Shown: positions 1 to 5,297 of the stretch, in pieces | How the letters are laid out: the number at the start of each line of letters is the position of its first letter | How positions within the stretch are numbered: position 1 is the stretch's first letter | NCBI GenBank assembly: GCA_016782825.1 | Contig: JADHXT010000271.1 | Coordinates: 1-5,297, forward strand | DNA from: Candidatus Brocadiia bacterium | Lineage (GTDB): Bacteria; Planctomycetota; PUPC01; DSUN01 | Direction of reading: 5' to 3' | DNA: 5,297 nt | Notes under the pieces: generated by a model | Databases searched by the model: none | What the model saw: the letters and a program-made list of their open reading frames with translations, nothing else | What the model was told of the DNA's origin: nothing | Translations under genes and position numbers: made by a program

Positions 1-1
1 G

Positions 2-1825
2 ACAAAGGCTTTCGACGCGTCGCTGATCGACCCCTCGTCGCGCAAGGAGAGAACCGAAAGCCGGCGGCCGGAGAGAACTGAGGAGCGAGAGCCCCAAGCT
101 CCCCCCCCTCCGAGGCCAAAACGCGACTCGGGCTTCGAGGAGCTGGCAAGAGCCCTCTATGGAGACCAACCGGTCCAACCCGCTCGGACTAAAGCTCGTT
201 GGCGGCCGCGCGTACCATGGCGGCCACTAGCCTGGGCGGGCGGGGCCGCTGCCGCTCTTGCATTCCTTGTCTTGGCATTGCGGGCCATGACAGGCGGAGT
301 CGCGGCTTCAGCCGACATGGTCAGCGTGCCCGAAGGGGAGTATTGGTCTGGCGCGTACGACGAAAGCGTCACTGTGCAGCTCATGAGGAAATACCTCGTC
401 GACATCGACGATGGCAAGGCCTCGTCGTCCATTGTCAAGCTCAAGCGGAAAAAGGCCTGGGAGCCGCTGCAACTGCTTCTTGGGGTCGCACCGAGGCAGG
501 CCACGATCTCGCCTTTTCTAATCGACCGAGATGAGGTGACGAACGCGCAGTACAAGCAATTCCTGGCTGCGCCTGACCTCCAGCAGTACCGCCACCCGGA
601 AGCTCCCAAAGACAAGGACCACCGGCCCATGTCCTGGTCGAGCCAACGCATGGCTCGATTGTCCGACGACAACTGCCCGGTCACGGGCGTGGACTGGTTC
701 GACGCGTACGCGTTCGCGCGGTGGGCGGGCAAGCGCCTGCCGACGCCCGAGGAATGGGAGGCCGCGGCGCGCGGCAAACAGGGCTGGATCTATCCCTGGG
801 GGAATCAGTACGACCGCGCGCAGTTTGTGCCTCCCAAGGCTCATGGAATGAAGAACGGCCCCCTGCCGTTCGACTTCTTCCAGCCGTCAAGCCCATTCGG
901 CGCGGCCGCGCTCGGGGGCAATGTGGCGGAGTGGACAGCCAAGACCGCCGGCAAAGAAGCCGAAGTCCGCGGAGCGTCCTTTCCTGAAGCCGCAGACATC
1001 ATCGCTGTCACGTTCTTCCGGCGAACGTACGATCGGGACACCCGAGGCTTCAACCTCGGCCTCCGCTGTGCCGCGGACATCGGCGCCAGCGTCAAGAATC
1101 TGTGCCCTATGGTCAAGGTAGAGGGCGGAGCGTACGCACAAGGCGGGGAGAAGTCGCCGCTGCTCGATCTCTTGCGGCGCTTCACCAGAGGCCAAGTCAC
1201 CAACGCGATCAACCTCATTACCCCCCCACCCCGACGGGAGCGAGTCAAGAGCTTTCACATAATGCGCTGTGAAGTAAGCAATGCCGAGTACGCCAAGTTC
1301 CTCGAGCACATCCGCAAAACCGACGACCATTCGCTCTGCCATGCGGACGAACCCAAAGGCAAGAATCACACGCCAAAGTGCTGGGACGACGCGAAGTTCA
1401 ACGCGCCGGAACAGCCTGTGATAGGCGTGGACTTCTATGACGCGTATGCCTATGCACGCTGGGCCGGCATGCGTCTGCCAACCGCCCAAGAATGGGAGAA
1501 AGCTGCGCGAGGCGCGGACGGCAGGCTCTACCCATGGGGCCAGACTTTCGATGCGAGCAAGTGCACGAGTGGACTCGACAAGTCGGACAGGCCCCAGCCG
1601 GTCGACTCCAAGCCCGGTGGCAAAAGCCCATACGGCGCCCTCAATATGACTGGCAACGTATGCGAATGGGTCGACACCCCCGACCCCAAGAGGGAGAAGT
1701 ACCGACTGACCGTGGGAGCGGACTGGCAGGCCGAGTGTCGCATCTACGGCCTCACCTACTTCCGACGCGGCGCGCGTCCGGACCTCAGGACCGAGGACCT
1801 CGGCTTCCGATGCGTCAGAGATTAA
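2..1825 (+). CDS. Membrane-anchored protein with two tandem FGE-sulfatase-like domains (5' end outside window)
   Basis: The frame is open from the left edge to TAA at 1823-1825, giving 607 visible residues. Residue 1 is base 2. Residues 1-75 are charged and proline-rich, including a run of four prolines. Residues 76-93 form one hydrophobic helix, and two FGE-like (SUMF1/EgtB fold) domains follow at about 106-359 and 368-607. Domain 1 shows EVTNAQY (178-184), RWAGKRLPT (240-248), GGNVAEW (305-311) and LGLRCA (near C356). Domain 2 repeats these as EVSNAEY (424-430), RWAGMRLPT (486-494), TGNVCEW (550-556) and LGFRC (C604). Neither domain shows the paired catalytic cysteines of true FGE just before the final LGxRC, so a binding or sensing role is more likely than making formylglycine. 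The first ATG/TTG in frame (TTG 272) falls inside the helix, so the true start lies upstream of the window. Ser/Thr kinases fused through a helix to such domains are known, but no kinase motif is visible here. A soluble cytoplasmic head with external FGE-like domains is inferred. Confidence 0.9.
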   Translation, partial: TKAFDASLIDPSSRKERTESRRPERTEEREPQAPPPPRPKRDSGFEELARALYGDQPVQPARTKARWRPRVPWRPLAWAGGAAAALAFLVLALRAMTGGVAASADMVSVPEGEYWSGAYDESVTVQLMRKYLVDIDDGKASSSIVKLKRKKAWEPLQLLLGVAPRQATISPFLIDRDEVTNAQYKQFLAAPDLQQYRHPEAPKDKDHRPMSWSSQRMARLSDDNCPVTGVDWFDAYAFARWAGKRLPTPEEWEAAARGKQGWIYPWGNQYDRAQFVPPKAHGMKNGPLPFDFFQPSSPFGAAALGGNVAEWTAKTAGKEAEVRGASFPEAADIIAVTFFRRTYDRDTRGFNLGLRCAADIGASVKNLCPMVKVEGGAYAQGGEKSPLLDLLRRFTRGQVTNAINLITPPPRRERVKSFHIMRCEVSNAEYAKFLEHIRKTDDHSLCHADEPKGKNHTPKCWDDAKFNAPEQPVIGVDFYDAYAYARWAGMRLPTAQEWEKAARGADGRLYPWGQTFDASKCTSGLDKSDRPQPVDSKPGGKSPYGALNMTGNVCEWVDTPDPKREKYRLTVGADWQAECRIYGLTYFRRGARPDLRTEDLGFRCVRD

Positions 1826-1841
1826 GCCGTATGAGAGATGA

Positions 1842-1846
1842 AGGAA
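1842..1846 (+). promoter_or_regulatory. Ribosome binding site of the URO-D family gene
   Basis: AGGAA lies 6 bases before the ATG at 1853. This favours 1853 over the in-frame ATG at 1838, which has only GAGAG directly abutting it. The site lies in the 27-base gap after the FGE-domain gene. No promoter is visible in the gap, which supports co-transcription. Confidence 0.6.
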
Positions 1847-1852
1847 CCTGGA

Positions 1853-2947
1853 ATGGCTGACGATCGTTACCTAGCTTACATGGGGAAAGGCCCGAAGAAG
1901 ATGGGCCACTGGGAGCACTGGTCGTGCCCGGACGCGGAAACGGCCCTCACAGGCATCGACTACTATGAGCATCCCCGGCTGTGCCGGCAGAAGATGGCGG
2001 AGCTCTACCCCCAACTTCGGCTTGGCATCCCACAGGACGACACCCCTCTCCCCCGGCCGGACGAACGCTTCGCCGGCGAGTCGTCCTGGGCCGACGAGCA
2101 GGGGCTGCGCCACGTGCGCTGGGGTGATGGGCAGAGCGGCCACTGGAACTACGGAGTGCTCTTCCCGACGATGGAGCACGTGTTGAGCTATTCGCCCCTC
2201 AAGAACGCGGACATGGCGAACAAGCCCTGGATCGAGGCGCGCGACTACAGCGATGAAGACAAGCTTTACCAGGAGTTCCGCCAGCGCTACCCCGCTGACT
2301 GTGGCGACCGCGCGCCCGAAGGATCGAGCGCGTCCACAAGCTTCTACAACACCATGTTCATGTGGCCGCTGCTCGTGTTCGGCTGGGAGAACTTCTTGGC
2401 CGCCTGCCTGCTGCCCGAGTTCGAACGGATCATGGACGAATTTGCCGAGATCAACCGACGCGTGTTCCGCGTCTTCGCGCGCCTGCCGATCAACTTTGTC
2501 ATCTGCCACGACGACATTGTGAACACGCGCGGCCCAGTCTGCTCACCCAAGTGGATGCACAAGTACATCTTCCCGCACTACGAGGAGTTCTGGGCCATAC
2601 TCAAGGCCGCGGGCAAGGAAGTGATCTTCATGACCGACGGCTGCGCGGACGCGTTCGCGGACGACGTCATGGCCTGCGGGGCCATGGGCATCATCAGCGA
2701 GCCGTACACCGACTACAAGGCCATCGCGCGGCGCTACGACAATCCCTTCCTGGCCGGTGAGGGCGACAACCGCGTCCTCATGCGCAACGACCCCGCTGAG
2801 ATCGAGCAGATGGTGCGGTCCATGGTGGAGACCGGCCGCATGTCCGGCGGGTACATGATGTGCGTCGGCAACCATATCCCCTGGAACGTGCCGCCGGACG
2901 CGATCAAACGCTACCTCGACCTGTCGGCTGACCTCGCCCATCGCTGA
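1853..2947 (+). CDS. Uroporphyrinogen decarboxylase (URO-D) superfamily protein
   Basis: 364 residues from the ATG at 1853; ATG 1838 would add five. The length and order of motifs fit the URO-D/methyltransferase TIM-barrel family: CHDD (218-221) followed by GPVCSP (227-232), a helix typical of the family, then FMTDGC (259-264) at the strand-end position usually written HxCG or HSDG, SEP (282-284), GEGDN (302-306) where the family has L-x-GN-D, and a closing GGY (332-334) with GNHIPWNVPP. The N-terminal Arg motif of true HemE (RQAGR) is absent, so haem synthesis is unlikely. The His-x-Cys zinc motif of MtaA/MtbA-type corrinoid methyltransferases is also absent; Cys218, His219, Cys230, Cys264 and Cys274 are possible replacement ligands. 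The substrate cannot be read from the sequence, and no corrinoid protein lies in the window. The protein should be cytosolic, with no signal peptide or membrane helix. It follows the FGE-domain gene by 27 bases and probably shares its transcript. Confidence 0.85.
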   Translation: MADDRYLAYMGKGPKKMGHWEHWSCPDAETALTGIDYYEHPRLCRQKMAELYPQLRLGIPQDDTPLPRPDERFAGESSWADEQGLRHVRWGDGQSGHWNYGVLFPTMEHVLSYSPLKNADMANKPWIEARDYSDEDKLYQEFRQRYPADCGDRAPEGSSASTSFYNTMFMWPLLVFGWENFLAACLLPEFERIMDEFAEINRRVFRVFARLPINFVICHDDIVNTRGPVCSPKWMHKYIFPHYEEFWAILKAAGKEVIFMTDGCADAFADDVMACGAMGIISEPYTDYKAIARRYDNPFLAGEGDNRVLMRNDPAEIEQMVRSMVETGRMSGGYMMCVGNHIPWNVPPDAIKRYLDLSADLAHR

Positions 2948-2953
2948 GGTCAG
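2928..2953. terminator. Inverted repeat spanning two converging stop codons, possible bidirectional terminator
   Basis: CTGACCTC (2928-2935) and GAGGTCAG (2946-2953) are perfect reverse complements around a 10-base loop. A G-T pair at each end of the stem could lengthen it to 10 bp. The right arm covers both the TGA of the URO-D gene (2945-2947) and the TGA of the opposing small gene (2950-2952). No T-tract follows on either strand, so this is not a textbook intrinsic terminator. Its position makes a two-way transcription stop, or an RNA 3'-end stabiliser, the natural reading. Confidence 0.45.
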
Positions 2954-3216
2954 TAGCGTAGCGCATCGCGCACGTGGCAATCCGCGTCCGCGAACTCCTC
3001 GACCTCCGTATAGACCAGCGCGGTCGCATCAATCCCCCTCTCCCGAACGCTCTCGTGCACGCGCTTCACCGGGCCGAAGCGCTGGAGCCACGGCGCCAGC
3101 CAGAACACCACTGCCCAGATCAGCAGCAGGCCCGCGGCCAGCTTGCCCCACCGGCGCGTCCAGCCGCGCCGGCTCTGTGTATCAGCACAGTGCTTTGCCA
3201 TTCGGGTCAATCCCAC
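2950..3216 (-). CDS. Small single-pass membrane protein, unknown function
   Basis: 88 residues from a GTG at 3216-3214. The start overlaps the transporter's TAG stop by one base (TAGTG), which suggests translational coupling. An ATG at 3201-3199 (residue 6) is the alternative start, and neither has a strong ribosome binding site. Residues 1-25 are strongly basic (RRGWTRRWGK), 26-44 form one hydrophobic helix rich in Leu and Trp, and 45-88 form a charged tail with GIDATALVYTEVEEF (61-75) and a final DALRY. The basic flank predicts the N-terminus inside the cell and the tail outside. I do not recognise a named family. The position directly after the transporter suggests an accessory subunit or a partner in the same process. 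The stop is 2 bases from the converging URO-D gene's stop. The frame has good coding character and is the only sensible reading between the two large genes. Confidence 0.72.
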   Translation of the reverse strand: MGLTRMAKHCADTQSRRGWTRRWGKLAAGLLLIWAVVFWLAPWLQRFGPVKRVHESVRERGIDATALVYTEVEEFADADCHVRDALRY

Positions 3217-4976
3217 TAGATCTTCGCGGCGATATCAGGGAACACCAACCGGAACATTAGATACGCCATGCCGAGGGTCACGATCAGGTTCAGGCTCTGT
3301 CCTACCACGTAAAGGATAACTGGCTGGCCATGTGAGAAATGCTGACGCAGTTCGCGGAAATTGCTGGCCAGGCCTATGCTCACAAAGGCTAGACAGAAGA
3401 ACCACCCACGGAGGATCTTGGTGAAGCCGCGCAACACGCCGTTGTCGACCATGACGTACGCCACATCGGCTCCCAGGGCCTGATAGATCGCGGAACACAG
3501 GATCGACGCCAGAACAAAGCCGATGACAAACTTCGGGAACCGGCGCCAGATCTCGATCGCGCCGACTCGGCCGGAGGCCCCCGCGTCGATTCGGGCGCAC
3601 CAGTACACCGCCACGCAGAAAGCCACCACCCCGATGAGCACGTTCTGGATCATCTTCACGGTCGCCGCCACGTGCAGCGCCCGGTCGCCGAGGAAGGCGC
3701 CGGCCGCGGCCACCGCGCCCGTGGAATCGATGGTCCCGCCCATCCACGCGCCGCCGAGGACGTGGTCCATGCCCACCGCGTTGATGAGCTGAGGCATGAC
3801 GATCATCATGATCGACGTGAACACCAACGACATGCCCACCGCGAGCGTCAGCTCCTCCTTCTTGGCCCGGCACGCCGCCGCGGTCGCGATCGCGGCGGAC
3901 ACGCCACAGACCGATACTGCCGCGGACACCGTTATGCACAACGTCTTCGACATGCCCTTGAGCACCTTCATCCCGAAGAGGTAGCTGGTGATGAGCACGA
4001 GCGGCGTCACGACCCACGCCACAAAAACGCCCGGAAGCCCAATGGCCAAGAGCTTGCCGAAGAGCACCTCCGCGCCCAGCAGCACCAGGCCCGTCTTGAT
4101 GTAGAACTCCGTCTTCACCGCAGGCTTAACCCACCGTGGCGTCCTGATCGTGTTGCTGATGAGGAGACCAAAAACAATCGCCCACGCGGCATAGCCGATG
4201 CCGTACTCCTTCATGGTGGCCTGACTCGCCATCATGTACGACAGCACGGCAATAACAAACACGAACGGGAATCCCATCAGGAACTGGCCCACATGTTCGC
4301 GCATGAACTTGACCCCGACGCTGAAGAAGAGGGCCATCGCGACGCAAAGGCCGACCAGGTAACCAATCTGGTTGTATGGGTGAACCTTTGTCCTCTTCGC
4401 AACCCTCCCTTCTGCTTGCTTAGCATCTCGCCAATTGCCGATGGCCGCCACAGCTTGGCCATTGAGCTTTTCGTCCTTGAACTCCGCCTGCCTCGCGGCC
4501 CGTTCCGCGCTCTGAGCTTGGGCCAGGAGCCGCTTGGCCTTTCCAGCCGCGGCCTCGTGCTTCTCCACGGCAGCCGCCCCCTTCTCCTTGGCTTTCTCTT
4601 GGCCTAGATAGAAGGAATCGGCCGGGTTATTCCGCCAGCCATGGGGCTTGGAGAGCCACCGCTTGACCGCCTTTGCGTACCCCTCACTGGTGGCCTTGAT
4701 CTTCCGTTTCGCGTCATTTGCCCCATACCAAGCAATCGTCTTGAAGGGAGCGGCTGCCGACTCCGCGTTCAGGGTGTCGTTGGCCCGAGATATCTTGTCC
4801 GCCATGCCCTCCGGCCGACGAGGGAGAAAGATCGCCAGGGCGGCCGCGATCAGCAGCAAGCCGAGCCAGATGGCCCAGTAGTCCTCTGTGCTGAGCAGCT
4901 CCTGCCACCCACTCTTCTTGCTGTCTCCCGCATCCTCGGCAGTGTCCCTGCCGGGGGTCGCGTCTTCCTCAGCCAT
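3216..4976 (-). CDS. YeiH/UPF0324 family membrane transporter with large N-terminal insertion (putative sulfate exporter family)
   Basis: 586 residues from the ATG at 4976-4974, which has a strong GAGGAG 7 bases upstream. The C-terminal ~385 residues match the polytopic YeiH family (Pfam Cons_hypoth698), often annotated as putative sulfate exporter although transport is little tested. Visible marks are GLLISN (270-275), KTGLVLLGAE (294-303), SVCGVSAAIA (355-364, the family's conserved CGxSA segment) and GGAWMGGTIDSTGAVAAAGA (408-427). Around ten hydrophobic helices lie in 201-586. Typical members are about 340 residues. This one adds an acidic start, a first helix at 34-51 after the segment STEDYW, and a soluble stretch (52-200). 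Within that stretch, about 124-170 is rich in Ala, Lys and Glu and probably helical or coiled-coil. The small membrane gene follows with a one-base overlap. A sigma70-like promoter and a structured leader precede the gene. The family assignment is firm; the transported ion is not. Confidence 0.88.
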   Translation of the reverse strand: MAEEDATPGRDTAEDAGDSKKSGWQELLSTEDYWAIWLGLLLIAAALAIFLPRRPEGMADKISRANDTLNAESAAAPFKTIAWYGANDAKRKIKATSEGYAKAVKRWLSKPHGWRNNPADSFYLGQEKAKEKGAAAVEKHEAAAGKAKRLLAQAQSAERAARQAEFKDEKLNGQAVAAIGNWRDAKQAEGRVAKRTKVHPYNQIGYLVGLCVAMALFFSVGVKFMREHVGQFLMGFPFVFVIAVLSYMMASQATMKEYGIGYAAWAIVFGLLISNTIRTPRWVKPAVKTEFYIKTGLVLLGAEVLFGKLLAIGLPGVFVAWVVTPLVLITSYLFGMKVLKGMSKTLCITVSAAVSVCGVSAAIATAAACRAKKEELTLAVGMSLVFTSIMMIVMPQLINAVGMDHVLGGAWMGGTIDSTGAVAAAGAFLGDRALHVAATVKMIQNVLIGVVAFCVAVYWCARIDAGASGRVGAIEIWRRFPKFVIGFVLASILCSAIYQALGADVAYVMVDNGVLRGFTKILRGWFFCLAFVSIGLASNFRELRQHFSHGQPVILYVVGQSLNLIVTLGMAYLMFRLVFPDIAAKI

Positions 4977-4983
4977 AGGTACA

Positions 4984-4990
4984 CTCCTCG
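4984..4990 (-). promoter_or_regulatory. Ribosome binding site of the transporter gene
   Basis: CGAGGAG on the minus strand, 7 bases before the ATG, is a near-ideal Shine-Dalgarno sequence and fixes the transporter's start. It can also pair with ACTCC-G-TCG at 5099-5091 in the upstream leader (8 bp with one bulged G), so its access may be controlled by RNA folding. Confidence 0.75.
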
Positions 4991-5019
4991 TTCTTGTGCG
5001 ACACAGAAGCCTTCGCCCC

Positions 5020-5112
5020 GGGCCGGCACGTCAGAGGCTTTGCGATTGCTGCCTCCTTCGCTCCATCACGGTGACCGGCCCTTCGCGAAGCGACGGAGTC
5101 ATCCGCAAAGCC
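5020..5112 (-). promoter_or_regulatory. Candidate structured 5' leader (riboswitch- or attenuator-like) of the transporter operon
   Basis: The leader read leftward contains several long complementary segments. Helix A: GGCTTTGCG (5112-5104) with CGCAAAGCC (5044-5036), 9 bp. Helix B, nested inside A: 5098-5087 with 5064-5053, 12 positions with one G-A mismatch and one G-U pair. Helix C: GGGCCGG (5081-5075) with CCGGCCC (5026-5020), lengthened by CAC/GTG past one bulged base. Helix D, inside C: GAGGC (5055-5051) with GCCTC (5038-5034). A and B fit together. D competes with both, and C either forms a strained pseudoknot or replaces A and B. When B is open, its 5' strand can pair with the ribosome binding site. 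The switch model is inferred. I do not recognise a known riboswitch class, and the GC-rich composition raises the odds of chance pairing. Confidence 0.42.
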
Positions 5113-5116
5113 GCCT

Positions 5117-5144
5117 ATGATAGTGAACTTCGGTGCCCTGTCAA
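5117..5144 (-). promoter_or_regulatory. Sigma70-type promoter of the transporter operon
   Basis: On the minus strand, a perfect TTGACA -35 (5144-5139) is followed after 16 bases by TATCAT (5122-5117), one mismatch from TATAAT. Transcription would begin near 5109-5112, giving a leader of about 135 nt before the ATG at 4976. The predicted start coincides with the first bases of helix A in the leader. It stands out as a relatively AT-rich patch in GC-rich surroundings. Confidence 0.65.
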
Positions 5145-5297
5145 GCCGCCACATGGCCCCGACTGCGATTCAGACAGTAGCGTGTGCGGGGCCGCACGAG
5201 GGCATGTAGGCACGAGGTGGGGCGGCGGGCGGGCGAGATCACGGGGGCCGGGGTGTGTGCGCGCACAAGGCAAGCGATCCCAAACCACGAGCAGTGC
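5145..5297. other. Non-coding upstream region, no gene supported
   Basis: Together with the leader and promoter this makes a gene-free stretch of 321 bases (4977-5297). Some frames stay open to the edge on both strands, as expected in GC-rich DNA, but none has a convincing start with a ribosome binding site or a recognisable protein. The segment holds clustered G-runs (5219-5253) and a 12-bp palindrome, TGTGCGCGCACA, at 5256-5267. The end of a neighbouring gene outside the window cannot be excluded. Confidence 0.4.

Noticed and set aside
157..777. 206-residue minus-strand frame opposite the FGE-domain gene
   Set aside because: Low-complexity Arg/Ala/Ser composition typical of the antisense of a GC-rich gene; the + strand frame has clear domain motifs.
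317..1822. Active sulfatase-modifying formylglycine-generating enzyme
   Set aside because: Neither domain shows the catalytic cysteine pair, and no sulfatase gene lies in the window.
272..1825. TTG at 272 as the start of the FGE-domain gene
   Set aside because: It would begin inside the hydrophobic helix, while the same frame is open and protein-like back to base 2.
1853..2947. HemE, true uroporphyrinogen decarboxylase
   Set aside because: The N-terminal Arg motif that binds the porphyrinogen carboxylates is absent, and the rest matches only the wider superfamily.
3672..4607. 311-residue + strand frame opposite the transporter
   Set aside because: Rich in His and Arg with no family resemblance; it is antisense to a confidently assigned membrane protein.
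5020..5048. Cyclic-di-GMP (GEMM-I) riboswitch, because of CGCAAAGCC
   Set aside because: The GGCAAACC segment, GNRA-capped hairpin and second conserved stem are missing; here CGCAAAGCC is explained as the partner of GGCTTTGCG at 5112-5104.
5091..5104. Fluoride riboswitch, because of GATGACTCC in the leader
   Set aside because: That string resembles only the 3' end of the crcB motif. The required upstream GGCGAUGG-type segment and its pairing partner are absent, and the string lies at the start of the predicted transcript.
4969..5154. 61-residue minus-strand frame upstream of the transporter
   Set aside because: It overlaps the -35/-10 promoter, the leader and the transporter start, and has no ribosome binding site or recognisable motif.

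Overview
The window is GC-rich bacterial DNA holding four genes in two converging pairs, plus about 320 bases of non-coding sequence at the right end. The gene content suggests a member of the Planctomycetes-Verrucomicrobia-Lentisphaerae group or a similar lineage: a membrane-anchored protein with formylglycine-generating-enzyme (FGE)-like domains, an outlying uroporphyrinogen-decarboxylase (URO-D) family protein, and an enlarged YeiH-type transporter. That placement is inferred from architecture and base composition; the window has no marker gene.

Left half, + strand. A reading frame that is already open at the left edge runs to 1825. It encodes a proline-rich, charged segment, one transmembrane helix and two tandem FGE-like domains. 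Its start lies outside the window, and the head may be a kinase or another signalling module. After 27 bases with a good ribosome binding site at the end comes a URO-D superfamily gene (1853-2947), very likely in the same transcript.

Right half, - strand. A well-formed sigma70-type promoter (5117-5144) reads leftward into a leader of about 135 nt that can form several long helices, including one that would hide the ribosome binding site. The leader precedes a 586-residue YeiH/UPF0324 family transporter (3216-4976), which overlaps by one base the start of an 88-residue single-helix membrane protein (2950-3216). These two genes look translationally coupled and probably work together at the membrane.

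The two transcription units meet tail to tail with 2 bases between their stop codons. A perfect 8-bp inverted repeat (2928-2953) covers both stops and could end transcription from either side. Bases 5145-5297 hold no supportable gene, only G-runs and a 12-bp palindrome.

I found no rRNA or tRNA gene, CRISPR array, insertion sequence or integrase. The best candidate for something undescribed is the structured leader upstream of the transporter, followed by the transporter's roughly 150-residue extra domain with its small partner protein.
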